This document shows positions 22,990 through 34,800 of a stretch of DNA of 64,000 nt, in pieces. Location of the stretch: contig NC_089855.1 in assembly GCF_036373705.1 (NCBI RefSeq), positions 4,316,501 to 4,380,500 on the forward strand. Reading direction: 5' to 3'. A model generated the notes under the pieces. It made no database searches and was not told the origin of the DNA. It saw only the letters and a list, made by a program, of their open reading frames with translations. The position numbers and the translations under genes are program-made. This DNA comes from Amia ocellicauda (Eukaryota; Chordata; Actinopteri; Amiiformes; Amiidae). Every line of letters starts with the position of its first letter. Position 1 is the stretch's first letter.

Positions 22990-24265
22990 CAAAACAAACT
23001 TTATTGGCATGAAATGTTTACACAAGTATTCCCAAAGCAATTAGTTACATTGAAATGAAATCCAATAACATTGAGAAAGTTAAAAAGCTTTACAAGTAAT
23101 ACAAATATAAAATATCAGGTTATTTACATTTTACATATAATTAACATGGATAATGTGCTGAGTTGGTAGTTTGGAGATGGCTGTGGTTCTCTGGCCGTGT
23201 GGCAGGCTGTGATATACTCTGCTGCGATCACAGCGCAGTCTGTGTGCTCCCCCAAAACCACTCTGAGCCGCGCCTCTGTGCTGAGCTGGGGGAAGTCGAG
23301 GACTCTGCTGGCGAATGTGGGGATGAAGGCGTCTCTGACCTTTGTGTATCTGGTGCAGGTCAGAGCAAAGTGCGCCTCTGTCTCTGCCTCCCCGGACCCA
23401 CACTGTTCGCACAGGCATCTGTCTCTGGGGGTCCAGGTCTGCCTGTGCCATCTGGTCTCCACCTCCAGGCTGTGATCGCTGAGTCTGTACCTGTCTCTGT
23501 TTGGGGTCTGTGACCAGTGTCAGGTATTCTGCCGGGCTGTATCCTCTGCCCAGGGCCCTGTATCACTCCAGCTTGTTCTGCTGTTTGGTTTGTTCAGCCT
23601 AGTGCTCGATGTAGCTGCGGTGCAGCGCTGCAGTGATGTGCTGGAGCTGGGGGGGCTGTCTCCTGCCTCAGCTGCTCAACAGCTCTGTGCTGTCGGTGTG
23701 GCTCTGGGCACAGAGCCTCAGGGCCAGCTGGCCGAGGGTGTCTGTGTGCTGGGTGCGTTCCTGCTGCCTCAGGGCGCTGTGCTGGAGGGTCTCTGGGCTG
23801 CCGTGTTTCAAGTGCAGCCAGTATTTCAGGGCTCTCTTCTGCACTGCACAGCCCAGAGGCAGGTGCCCCAGTTCGGCTCGGCAGCCATTGTTGGGGCTGC
23901 TCTTGTGGAGCTTCAGCACGTTCCTGCAGAGTTTGGCGTGCAGGGCTTCTGTGGGGCTCCTCTCCCATTTGTCGAAGTCGGTGTTGATAAACGGGCCCTA
24001 GACCTCACTGCCATACAGCAGGATGGGCAGGATCATGGTGTCAAAGAGCTTCGTCCACAGCGGCACCGAGAATTTCAGGTAGCTGATCCTCTTCCTGATG
24101 GTGTAGTACGCCCTGTGTGCTTTGTCAGCGAGGCTCTTGACTGCGTGGGTGAAATTCCCTGAGGAGTTTATTAGTAGGCCGAGGTAGGTATAGCTGGCTG
24201 TGTGCTCTATTGTTTTGCCGTTTAGGGTGAAATTGTATTTTCTGAAATTATAATATTAGAGGGTG
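22986..24265 (-). mobile_element. Non-LTR retrotransposon 3' end (LINE fragment)
   Basis: The minus strand encodes the C-terminal part of a LINE polyprotein in several frames. 23594-24265 holds the region after the reverse transcriptase core (for example LHKSSPNNGCRAELG at 23870-23910). 23124-23462 holds a C-terminal cysteine/histidine motif (RCLCEQCGSGEAETEAHF, then LTC). The 3' end is near 22986, in a motif found at ends of such elements (CAAACTTTATTGGCATG). It is 5'-truncated and frameshifted. I do not assign the clade. Confidence 0.8.
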
Positions 24266-24363
24266 GAGTTGACAGGGCACCGTAGGAATGTACAGGGTAC
24301 ATGTCCAACGGTATCTACGAGAAAACCCCCGAGAGGAAAACCCATGTTAGGGTTCCTTTATGA

Positions 24364-25041
24364 TACAATGTGAGACTTGACCGAATCTGGGAGCTGGAGG
24401 ATGAGACAAGACGGGGTTACAGTTTTAAAATGGACAAGGGTTATGTTGGTCTGGAGCTTTTTGAGCTAAGGGATGGTGAGGATATGTGTACGCCTTTTGT
24501 AACCAGAATTGAGTATGCTTACGAGGATTGGAGGCATGTTACAGACTGGACAAGGGAAGGTGATGTGGTTAAAGCACTAGAAGCATTGAAACAGTGGACT
24601 AGAGATCATGAAACTGCTACGCTGCCTCTGATGTTTGAAAGTCATGACTGGGACAATGCTCTATCGGTGAAGCAAAGTAGAACTGTAATGACTCTGACTA
24701 TGAAGGGGTACAGCAGAATCGTGTTTAGGAAAACACGTTATGCCAGAGAAATTAACTTTTTTCATGATGCTAAACCTTTTTTTATTGATCCTGAGGATGA
24801 AAATGAATATGTTACCGAAATTGATTTCTACGCCTGGGTTTGGGCGAAAATGAAAGTGGTCATAAAATAAATTGATGAAGGTTTTGACATCTTGAGGAAA
24901 TATGCAGAGTTTGACTCTGTTAAAAAGAGGCTTTATTTCAGCAGTGAGGACTGTCAAAAATGTGGCGGGGGTTGGCTGCATGCTGCCGAAGACATTGACG
25001 ATGACCTCAGTGACATTACCCCTACACCCCCACCCGTCTAA
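24364..25041 (+). pseudogene. Polinton-associated gene, one premature stop
   Basis: I do not recognise a specific function. The frame is open from 24364 to a TAA at 24868-24870 (166 residues) and continues in the same frame without a break to 25041. The single TAA therefore looks like a late mutation in a longer gene. The second part has a CQKCGGGW motif and an acidic, proline-rich end (AEDIDDDLSDITPTPPPV). An ATG is lacking at the start, and the upstream sequence in this frame is also coding-like but interrupted by TGA at 24361-24363. Its place before the integrase fits a structural or replication gene of the element, which is inference. Confidence 0.5.
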
Positions 25042-25166
25042 CTGTGATGTAATACGTGACGTAGTAAAAATGTTGGCTGACACCTTGTTCTTGATTTTGA
25101 TGAGAAGAGCATGTCTTACCCAAATGCTGTGGTCTCAGGAGAACTGCCCTATGGCTCTAGAAACCC

Positions 25167-25475
25167 GTGCTGAGTGAACCAATGAACATCAAACCTGCCA
25201 GGGGGCATGACAAAGGCGACGGTTTTAGGCCTGAGGTCCGCGCTGAAATAAGTAGAATTATTAAAAACGTCCTGGTGTATATACTGAATGCTCTCATCGA
25301 TCGAGTCCTGAAAGAAGTCTGCCTGGGGTGTGAAGTGAATCATCCTAGCCAGATGAGACACAGCTGTCTGTTTGAACCACATACCTATTATTTCCATTTC
25401 TATTTCAAGAATGTTTTACAAACAACTGAACAAACCTTGTTTGAAACCAGCGCTAGTCAAAGCATTATCTTATGA
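25167..25475 (+). pseudogene. Polinton-associated small protein with C-x2-C...HPSQ motif
   Basis: A 102-codon frame. Residues from about 48 contain LGCEVNHPSQMRHSC, a Cys/His pattern that recurs in small proteins of vertebrate Polinton-like elements and may bind zinc. The family function is unknown to me. The first ATG may not be the true start, because the neighbouring frame upstream (25110-25163) also looks coding. It is short and probably truncated. Confidence 0.45.
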
Positions 25476-25717
25476 TCACATGCATGTCTGTCCCACGCAG
25501 GTCCAGAAAATTATAGATTAAATTTTGTTGTACCTGAAAAAGGAGCAGTACATCAGAGAGAAACAGCAAGTTCGAGTTGGATGAGGGGAGCAGAAAAAAT
25601 GCTGGCAAGCTAAAGGAATATTTCTTCCATAAAGAAAGCAAAGCAGAGTACAAGGAGAAGGAATTTGATCTGTACGAAACCGACTCAGAGGCTGAAAGCA
25701 ACTGAAAGTACCTGAAG

Positions 25718-26200
25718 ATGGGGAATGTTCTGGATTGTTTCTGTAACTGGATTTGTTGCCAACAAACCGCAGCAAATCTGAGGGCCCTATTGTACAAAGT
25801 GCTGGAGAAGAAAGTGGCCGACGAGCGCCTTTTCTCTACAGATTTGACTGTCGACGATGCTCAACTTTCAAACCTGGAGCATTTAATGGATGATGTAAAA
25901 AAGACTGAGGGGTATGAAAACTGGGCTGCCATGATCGCTGTTGCAAAGAACGATGTTAGACCATTTAATCAACATTTATATAATCTTTTGCGAGCCATGT
26001 TTAATGAACGGTTGTTTATTTTTAAAATAACACATATTATTGTTTTATACATATATGTAATCGATGTGTGTGCTTATAAAATAAAAGCCTGTGTAGTAAT
26101 GGATATAGAGCAAGTAACCAATCAGTTGATTTATTTTTGTTTGAATATTGGAAAAAATTGCTGTATGCGTTTTCTCAATTACTTAAAAATGGGTTTGTAG
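25718..26200 (+). pseudogene. Polinton-associated frame with possible N-myristoylation start
   Basis: The predicted 160-residue product begins MGNVLDCFCNWICC. A glycine at position 2 followed by several cysteines is what proteins modified by myristate and palmitate look like, so membrane attachment is plausible. The next ~75 residues are mixed charged and helical-looking. After about residue 95 the sequence becomes hydrophobic and AT-driven, suggesting the original end was lost. No homologue is recognised. It sits between the HPSQ frame and the integrase in the same orientation. Confidence 0.45.
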
Positions 26201-26236
26201 TCCGAAAATGAATAAAAGACCCTTTTTATAAATACT

Positions 26237-27017
26237 TTGGTCATTGTTTTGGTGTGTTCTTACAGAATGTCTCAGCAAGCTCCTAGGATGAAGTTGTACT
26301 ACAACCCCACCGAAGTAGGAAGATTGGGGAGTCGGAAGGGATTCCAGAGAGGGCTGTCAGAGCAGGGTATTAACGCAGATAAGATTAGTGTGGCCGAGTG
26401 GTTGTCTGCGCAAGATGTTTACACCCTACATAAACAGGCTAGAATTAACTTTAAAAGAAATCATGTGTATGTTTCAGACATAGATTCACAATGGCAGGTG
26501 GATCTAGTGGATATGTCAAATTTATCAAAACAATAACGATCACACATTCATGTTGACTTGTATAGATGTATTATCAAAATATGCGTGGGTGCGAGTGTTG
26601 AGGAATAAATCTGTCTGTGTTGTTATGCAGGCCTTTAAAGATATACTCTTGCAGGGGCGCTGTCCTGAAAAACTACAGTCTGATAAAGGTAAAGAGTTTC
26701 TCAATAGAGAATTCCAGAATCTTTTGAAAAGACACAAAATACATAATTTCACCACAGGAAACGAGCTTAAGGCCTCGATTGTGGAGAGGTTTAACAGAAC
26801 TATAAAGACAAAAATGTGGAGATACTTTACAGCTAACAATACTCGAATGTATCTCGATAGAGTTCAAGAGTTTGTGAATGCTTACAACCACAGTTATCAT
26901 AGAAGTATTAAAATGAGACCTGTAGAGATGGATAAGAGTAATTCTTTTAAGGTCTTTAAAAATGTCTACCGACCATTTAATGCCTCAAAGAAACAGATTC
27001 AAAGTAGGAGATGTTAA
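26237..27017 (+). pseudogene. Polinton/Maverick integrase, frameshifted
   Basis: A retroviral-type (rve) integrase. The first frame (26237-26536) has the N-terminal part through VDLVDMSNLSK with the first catalytic aspartate. The second frame (26550-27017) holds LTCIDVLSKYAWV, the second aspartate in LQSDKGKEFLN and the glutamate in ASIVERFNRTIK, so the catalytic triad is present but split by a frameshift at about 26530-26537. The C-terminal chromodomain-like part expected in this family is not seen. The protein would have inserted the element's DNA, but as it stands it is not translatable as one piece. Confidence 0.88.
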
Positions 27018-27298
27018 TAATAGCCCCATACCCTGCGGATATCCACGCAGGATTTTACACCCTTTATGTCTACACAGTGGGAGATAGTTATGTCCCCCTT
27101 TTAAGAAATGTACATATTAAGGGTAAAAACAATTATGTGGTCACAATTACTTTTGACAAGCCACACTACTTACCTGTCTCCAAGAATCATTTTACGATCG
27201 AAGTGAAATCGGATCAGAATATTGACATCCCCTTCCGTTTTGGTAAGGTTATAAGCAAACTACATTTTCGACCTGTGAAATATTGTTTAGACGGTTAA
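27011..27298 (+). pseudogene. Polinton-associated frame following the integrase
   Basis: A 95-codon frame on the plus strand containing SYVPLLRNVHIKG, KPHYLPVSKNHF and VISKLHFRPV. This pattern resembles conserved proteins of Polinton-like elements that may be capsid-associated. I cannot name the gene with certainty. Its start overlaps the end of the integrase in another frame, which suggests a deletion joined the two. It ends at a clean stop. Confidence 0.5.
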
Positions 27299-27420
27299 AA
27301 TGACTGTCATGAGGGGTTATGTCGATCCTAAGACTGAACTATTACAAAATGCAAAATGGCAGGGCAATGGAAGAATCTGTTAGACCTTTTAAATGTACTT
27401 TAGCATTGTAATCCTCAAAC

Positions 27421-28140
27421 TTAATGCATGATGAAATGTGATTCATGCATTTTACTGCACTGTAGCACTACTGCAACATTGAAATGATGTATTCACTGTA
27501 TGCGTCACAGCCACCATTTAGCGCTACACTCTTTCCCCACTAGATGTTGCCATCGCCCTTCCTTATCAGTCACTTCTCCCAGCTCCTTTCATCCAATCAT
27601 TCAATTAACATTCCTGGAACCCTTGTGCACTTCTGTGATTACCCCCTGCTCCAGTTCACCCTGCACCTCTCATCTTGTTTCTCTGCTCCACATTTAAACC
27701 CTTCACTCACTCCCAGTCACTGCAAAGTTTTGTCAGTTTTACCACTATATCTCTGAGTGTTATTCCCCGTGTCTTGTTATTGCCTTGTTACCTGGATTCC
27801 TTGCCTGACCTACCAACTACAACTTTGGACTTTCCTCATTGCTCTGTTTGCCTGATTACCCAAACCTTGCATGTGACCATGACCATGTCTTCGTCTTGCC
27901 CTTCGATTGCCCTGTTCTGCCAGTATACCACCTGTCCACATGTTCATGCCTGTCTGACCACCTCTACCACGCACCGCAACTGGGTCCCCTGTTACTGTGC
28001 CCCATGGTACATTACAGTATGGTGCACTTATTCTTTATTCTTTAATGTTGTGACATGCTTTGGCATGGTGTTCCACTATATACAATTAAGATTGATTGAT
28101 TTAATTTGAATGAGGATTAAAGATTCTCATTGTCCAAAAT
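27421..28140 (+). repeat. Pyrimidine-rich dispersed repeat
   Basis: A C/T-rich stretch with overlapping chance frames. Its make-up and short words (for example CGCCACTAGA / CCCCACTAGA near the start, and ACTGGGTCC / CTGGGTCCT near the end) resemble 35870-36150. Both may be diverged copies of one fish retroelement tail. No protein is supported. Confidence 0.4.
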
Positions 28141-30472
28141 AAAAAGGGACATATTCCAAGCTAGTGAAGTGCTTTTACTGTTGCTTTTTTATATTTGTAA
28201 ACCTGACAATCTGTGAGCAAAAATGGTACCTGCATATTTAGAAATGTTTTGGGGAAGAATATGTGCTTCGCTTCATTCAGCTTCATATTCTGCAGCAGAA
28301 GCCCCATTAGCAGACTGGAGCTGCACTTGCTCTTCAGACTACAGAGGGTTAAGGGGGTGGATTCAAGGTGGGGGCAGGTTGGCAGTGGATGCAGACAATA
28401 GTGAACAGTGTTCTATCTGTCCAGTTTTTAGATTTTTCTGTATTGCGGTTTATTTTGGCATGTTTGCTTAATAACTTAATTACAACAAAAAAATTAAAAT
28501 AAATATTGGTTAAAAATATTCCTAATTTATCATTGGCACCCTTTGGCACTTAGTAAAGTATACAAACCAGACTTTGGGCACTCCATTCAAAATACAACAT
28601 CAATTGTATTTGGGTAACACTTTATAAATGTGCCTCTAAGTGTAATATGTTTTTGTTATTCAAGAAAATTGTATGCTATGCAAATAAAACATGTCTCACA
28701 GCACTTCTTTAAACACATCCAGTATTGTTACACTTAATTTCATATTTTGATTTTAACTGAAAATGAAAAGTTTGGGATTTTTTTATCAAATATTTTACTT
28801 TATTAATGTATGTATTTTTTAAGGGCAGTTGTCCTTTTCTTTACTAACAATCATACAGCATGAAGGAAAGTAAATAGATATCTGTTGCTACATGTATCAG
28901 CATGCAGTTCAGTTCTGTGGCAAGTTAAGATTGCAGTAACTTATTCTCCAGACTCCCTCATAGGATTTAACATATTAGGGTGGCAAATAAGTTTCTAACA
29001 GCACAACCACTCTTTCTTTACATGCCACTCAGGCTGAATGGGCTGCATGGTATTCTGTCCCTTTTTCTGATGCAAATGCTGGATAGGCCTTCCCTTCTTG
29101 ACTTTGTTAAAATATGTTTCAAAATGAACATGCTAATGCTCAGAATTTACTGTAACATGATTGAATAAATATGATTGACATAACTCTGCCCCCTAGATGA
29201 CCGCAAAAGCAGTGAGCCAATTAAAACCAATAAGCAGTGTCTGCTTATTTCAGTCATTTTTAGACTGCATAGCCATTAAAGCAGGTTAATAAATGCACCA
29301 TTGGGTAGTGCTTTGCCCAAGAATAAATGAAAAGCAGCCACAACAAGTAATTTTATATCACTTAAAACATGCATTATAAAAATAAATACTATTTAACAAT
29401 TAGGTAGATTTTAAATTATTTTGTTCTTGTCAGTTCCTGTCCTGACTGCCCTCATTGTGTGTCCCTGTTGCATAATAATTCTGCATAAACCACTTGTACC
29501 TCTTAAATTAAAAAATATATGCTTGTTCTTTTACATAATATATTTTAAACTAGGGAATATTTTATTACATGTTTACTGATTACCAGAGAAACAGGCTTTT
29601 CAATATAATATAAACTACATATAATGTAACCAATGAGGTGTACAAATTAGTATTATAAAGCTCTGAACCCTTGAAAGACAAAATGTTCCCTCTTATTCAT
29701 CCCTCTCTACATTACAGTTTCAAAAACTATGCTTCCCCTTTTTACCCGAGTTAGTAGACTTTCCATAACTCACTAAAACGTGTTTGCAAATTTGCTTTGC
29801 TTCTACAGTAACATCTACGGGGCAGCAGTTAGCACTTGGTGATTTTTGCATTTCGGGACACTTTTGAATCTGCAACTGTCCATCTGTTCGTGGCAGGTTC
29901 ACTGAAATTGGGACTATTGTTGTAGTCTATTGCATGGGCTCACACACTAGCATTGCATGTATGTTTATTGCAATTGACTCATTCTTTTATTTGAACATAT
30001 CCACACATTCAGTTTGAAGGTAATAATAATAGTTTAAATTATTTTAAAGAATCCAAACTACATTTAGATGGATGATCTTTGCTATTGCATGTTCATGTTT
30101 CTTGCATGATTATATGATTTTCATTTAAAAGCACAGATCATAGTGCTTGATATTTGTTGTCATATCATGCACAGTGAAGGGGAGTTTTAAACACCACAAG
30201 ACTCCCTGTAATCTTTCTGTGATGACCTACAGACTGTCAGTTTTGTTACGTTGTCATTGAATATAGAGCTCCTTCAATAGTCTCTCACAAACCAGTTGAT
30301 TTTCTATTTAATACATTATTCATTAACTTACAGGATTTTCTTTGCACATTGTTATGAATGTAAAAGCTTTGCAAGGGAAATGACATTCCAGAGGAATTTA
30401 ATGCTACAGCTTTTAAGTCCATAAAACCAAATTATTAATTCAAATACATACCATATATTTAATACAAAATAT
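28141..30472. other. AT-rich sequence without recognised features
   Basis: About 2.3 kb with only short scattered frames. I see no exon, transposon end or repeat shared with the other units. Confidence 0.55.
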
Positions 30473-31236
30473 ACTCAGCAAAAAAAGAAACGTCCTGTTA
30501 CTTTCAACTGCTTTTATTTTCACCAAACTTAAAATTTAAATATTTGTATGAACATAAAAAGATTCAACAACTACGACATGAACTGAACAAGTTTCACAGA
30601 CATGTGACTAACAGAAATGGAATAATGTGTCCCTGAACAAAGGAGGGGTCAAAATCAAAATTAACAGTCAGTATCTGCTGTGGCCACCAGCTGTGTTAAG
30701 TACAGCAGTGCATCTCCTCCTCATGGACTGACCCATATTTGCCAGTTCTTGCTGTGAGATGTTACCCCACTCTTTCACCAAGGCACTTGCAAGTTCCCAG
30801 ACATTTCTGGTGGGAACGGCCCTAGCCCTCACCCTCCGATCCAACAGGTCCCAGACGTGCTCAATGGGATTGAGATCCGGGCTCTTCGCTGGCCATGGCA
30901 GAACACTGACATTCCTGTCTTGCAGGAAATCACGTCCAGCAAAGGTGGGTTTGTGCCCATAGACGACGTTGTTGCCGGTGATGTCTGGTTAGGACCTGCC
31001 TTACAATAGGCCTACAAGCCCTCAGTCCAGCCTCTCTCAGCCTATTGCAGACAGTCTGAGCACTGATGGAGGGATTGTGCATTCCTGGTGTCGCTCGGGC
31101 AGTTGTTGCCTTGCTGTACCTGTCCCACAGGTGTGATATTCGATCCTGTCCCGATCCTGTGCAGGTGTTGATCACGTGGTCTGCCACTGCGAGGACGATC
31201 AGCTGTCCTTCCTGTCTCCCTGTAGCGCTGTCTTAG
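30473..31236 (-). mobile_element. Tc1-like transposon, deleted and fused to the Ig exon
   Basis: The left end is a Tc1 terminus (CTCAGCAAAAAAAGAAACG after TA). The minus strand has the transposase N-terminus at 30930-31187 and then, in another frame, the C-terminal DDE part at about 30680-30940 (WPAKSPDLNPIEHVWD). The section with the first aspartates is missing. The element's other end is absent: at 31237 it changes directly into the Ig V exon, so a deletion removed both the transposon end and the first half of that exon. Confidence 0.88.
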
Positions 31237-31708
31237 GCGCCCAGGTCAGCTGCCTGTGCTCAAACTGCACTCCCTGTCAGCCTGTCAATGGCTTTGGAGA
31301 TTATTCAGTGGAAGCTCATAACAGACTGTTCATCTGGAACGTTACAGCAGAGGATTCTGGGACGTATTACTGTACTAAGAGGGAGAATCACACACTGGTA
31401 TTCCACAATGGGACTGTGTTGAGTGTCACAGGTATGTTAGGTTAGGTAGGTTAACGGCTAAATCAATTTAGAATAGTCTAACTGAAATGCTCAAGAATAT
31501 GCAAAGAACTGCACATATTAATGTTAATATTTTACTGTAAAAATGTTTCTTGACTTCAGACCTCATTCTCTCTTGTGAATTTCTGAAGTCCTTACAGTTA
31601 TACATGCTGCAATACAATCTCTTACCTTTATCATTATTTATACATATGTACTTTTTAATTTAAAGTTTAAATTTTACTAAGTAAGAGAATTGATGTACAA
31701 TTATATTT

Positions 31709-31710
<2 letters not shown>

Positions 31711-31776
<66 letters not shown>
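31711..31776 (+). repeat. (GT)n microsatellite
   Basis: 33 perfect GT repeats in the intron after the V exon. Confidence 0.98.
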
Positions 31777-31778
<2 letters not shown>

Positions 31779-32386
31779 TTCGTAACTGTCTTTGGTTTTC
31801 TGTAGTTTTTTTGTGTGTGTTTTTTGTCTTTAATAAAGCAAAATAATATAAATATTTTCAGGATTTCAATTTAAATATCATTCATGCTCAATATATTGTA
31901 GCGACCTAGCCTTTTAATGGTCGCTGTTGAAATAAAAGCAAAAGAGGCAGAAGTCTTCCAAAACAAAACTAGTGTTTATTTATCTCTTCAAAGAGGTACA
32001 TCCACTTTCCCTCTTTTTCCCTAAGATTCAAATAAATAGGATTCAAATTAAGTCACACAGATCGGTCTTTCTTTAGCAAACTCCTACTCGACTCCCTGAG
32101 AGGCGCATTACCACACCCTTATATATCCCCCTATCTGGTGACTCCCTCCCGTCCAATCACCACCCTCAGGCTGTATCACCCGGAGATGGGGGGAGCCACA
32201 CAAACACATTAATGATAGGTTATTATCATAACCCCGGTTCCCTGAAAAAGAAAGACAGCCATTACCTAATGGGAAGAGCCTCAGACCTGTCAATAACTCG
32301 CATCCGCCACCCAGTGTGCCAGTCGCTGCATAGAAACAGTCCTCCCTCTAGTGGTAGAACCGTAGCAGACAAACAGCTGGTCGGAT

Positions 32387-33872
32387 TTACGGCTCTGCGC
32401 AGTCTGCCGCATATAGCACCTCAAAGTCCGGACAGGTCAAAGTGTGTGTAGTTTGCGATTTTCCTCCAATGTATGAGGTGGGGGATGGAAATAGTGGGGG
32501 GATGGCATACAGCAGTTCCTGCGGCCATGGGTGAGCAAAAGCGTCCACACCCAGGGGGCCGCCTCCCATCTCCAGGGAGAACCACAGAGGACAATGGGTC
32601 GCCACCTGTGTAGCGAAGAGGTCGACCCGAGCTCTTCCCAGCTTCTTCCAGATCTGCTCCACCACCTGAGGATTCAGTCTCCACTCTGAGCTGTCTGGAC
32701 CTCCCCTGGAGAGTACGTCCACCGCTGTATTGGACACACCCGGCAGGTGTATTGCCCATATGGAGCAGAGATTTTCTTGCACCCACAGGAGAAGTCTGCA
32801 TGCTACACGATGTAGTCTGGGGGAGTGTAGGCCTCCCTGGTGGTTGATATAGGCCACCACTGACGGTGTTGTCTGTCCGAACCAGGATGTGTCTGTCTGC
32901 CAGACCATGGCGAAAATGGTGCAGCGCCAGTTGCACTGCTTGCAGCTCCTGTATGTTGATGTGTGCAGCTGACCAGAGACCGCTCCACACTCCTTGAACT
33001 CCAGACAGCACCCCAGCCTGTTCCGGAGGAGTCTGTGATGATTACTTCCCGTCTGTGCGGGCATCCAAGGGGGGAGACGAGACGCAGATTGTTTCGATTT
33101 CTCCACCAGGACATTGCCTGCCAGAATGCTGAGGTCACCGTGGTGGTGTTTGTGTCTCACTGGGTGTAGCTTGTGACCATTTACCCAGTGTTGCAATGGG
33201 CGCACGTGTAGCAGGCCCAAGGGAAGAATATTCAAGGCGACCACCCTCAGCCCCAACAGTTTTTGGAATTTGACCAGCTGGAGAGTCGATGCCCTTCTGA
33301 ATGTTGTCAGGCATTTCTCCAACGACACGATTCTGTCTCTGGACATTTTTTGAGAGTCCAGCTTCATTCCCAAGAAGCCCACCGTCTGTGCGGGTTCGAG
33401 GGAGCTTTTCTCTATGTGAACTGTGCCTGAAGCCTGGAGTCTGCGCATACCAGCTAGTCATCCAGGTAGTTCAGGATTCTTATCCCCTTTGTCCTGAGGG
33501 GGCCCAAGGCTGCGTCCATGCACTTCGAGAATGTGCGGTGAGCCAGTGAAGGCTGAATGGCAGCAAAATGAACTCATACGCCTGCCCCTGGAAGGCGAAG
33601 CGTAGATATTTCCTGTGCGTCGGGAGGATGGCAATGTGGAAGTGAGCGTCCCTGAGGTCTAATGACGTGAACCAGTCAACAGGCCGGAAGTCCTGGGAGT
33701 CCTGGGTGCAGGCTTCCCAGAGGTCTGCGGGGGGTACTGTTCTGCATTGTTTATTAGGACAAAGTGGTTCTTTGCCTAATATGGTGTTTACCTGGACCAG
33801 CCTGGACACCGAGTCTCCTATCAGTGGGAAAGATCCCAGCCCCTTCTCTTCTGCCCCTGCCATTGCATACAT
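32387..33872 (-). pseudogene. DIRS reverse transcriptase / RNase H, frameshifted
   Basis: 33480-33872 holds reverse transcriptase motifs (WFTSLDLRDAHFHIAI, then HRKYLRFAFQGQAYEF). 32387-33448 continues with GFLGMKLDS, then an RNase H-like region (TTPSVVAYINHQGG, then IHLPGVSNTAVDVLSRG) and the characteristic GRARVDLFATQ...DAFAHPWP end of DIRS polyproteins. The YxDD active-site segment falls at the frame break near 33460-33490 and is not seen intact in either frame. Several frame changes make it non-functional. Confidence 0.85.
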
Positions 33873-33911
33873 GACATCCGCCTGCCTAGAAGTCGTAGGA
33901 GTAGATACCGG

Positions 33912-34313
33912 CTACTTCCACGTGGATTGTACAATGTCCACGTAATCATCAAGGAGGGGAATGGCCTCCGCAGGCTTAGCGCTCTTCACCCTCAGAAATC
34001 GATTTTTTGGAACTTCTTCCTGGGGGCACCAGGGAATGTCCACCGCCATAGCCGCATGCCTCAACAGGGCTTTAAACTGCATACTAGGCCCTTGAAAATG
34101 TTCCAAAACGGAACTCACCCCTTCGGTCTCCTCTGTCAAAGAGGGAGGGTCCAAAATGTCCGAGCGTGACGCCACGTGGGACAGTGCTTCTTGGAGAGGC
34201 ACTCGCTGGAGGTCCGCGCGGAGCCGAGCACACAGAAAATGGGCGGGCAGTGCTTCCACTGTGGCGTCTGGCCAATGGGGAGTTCTTAGCTCTCTTGCGG
34301 CGTGTGGCCTCAT
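33912..34313 (-). pseudogene. DIRS gag-like frame
   Basis: A 133-codon frame immediately upstream of the reverse transcriptase on the same strand, where DIRS elements carry their gag-like gene. It has no clear domain. A cysteine-containing segment in another frame (34084-34404, GGCVFCAAFNEA) probably belongs to the same gene. Identification rests on position. Confidence 0.5.
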
Positions 34314-34544
34314 TAAACGCAGCGCAGAACACGCACCCCCCTTCTCCTGTCAGTGCATTCTGGGCATGCTCCTCTCCCAAACAGCGCACATAGATCATGT
34401 CCATCGTCCTCGGCCAGCTTTCCCTGGCACCCAGAACAATGGTGGAAAGCCCCCTTTGGCTTCATCTCGGTTAAGAGATTCATGGAAGATGGACTTTGCC
34501 AAACTCCTCATCTCTGATGCAGTCCCCCTTGATGTTTAAATCAA

Positions 34545-34800
34545 GGTTGTCGACGTCGAGGTCCGAGAGGTCGACACAGGCGTATAGAGGTCGAGAGCAG
34601 GTTGTGATGTTGTCAAGAGGTCGATGAAACACGAAGGTCAACGAGGTCGGTTGAGGTCAACATGGGATGGACATGGGGAGGAACTCCACGGTCGATATCG
34701 ACAGAAAGGTCGAGGGATCGACAGGATAGGTCAATATCGGCAAGAGGGTCGAGGGATCAACAGTTGGTTGAGGTCGACAGGTTTTTGTCGAGCGTTGCTC
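34545..34800 (+). repeat. Cluster of AGGTCGA/AGGTCA words in the DIRS 5' region
   Basis: About twelve copies of GGTC-centred words (AGGTCGAC, AGGTCGAG, AGGTCAAC, GGGTCGAG and similar) occur at irregular spacing in roughly 250 bp. This is the 5' part of the DIRS element on the minus strand, before its gag. Their origin is probably an old minisatellite. Confidence 0.7.

Larger units (their letters stand above)
24266..27420 (+). mobile_element. Polinton/Maverick fragment
   Basis: A run of plus-strand frames belongs to a large self-synthesising DNA transposon related to viruses. In order they are a frame of unknown role (24364-25041), a short frame with a cysteine/histidine motif (25167-25475), a frame starting with a lipid-modification signal (25718-26200), an integrase in two pieces (26237-27017), and a frame at 27011-27298. 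Full elements are 15-20 kb. This is a decayed 3.15-kb piece, and neither terminal repeat, DNA polymerase nor major capsid gene is seen. The integrase makes the identification firm. Confidence 0.88.

Noticed and set aside
23163-24162. Plus-strand frames up to 190 codons
   Set aside because: They are antisense to the LINE C-terminal region on the minus strand.
26100-26200. Hydrophobic end of the frame at 25718-26200 as a membrane anchor
   Set aside because: The stretch is AT-driven with Ile/Tyr/Val codons and probably lies beyond the original gene end.
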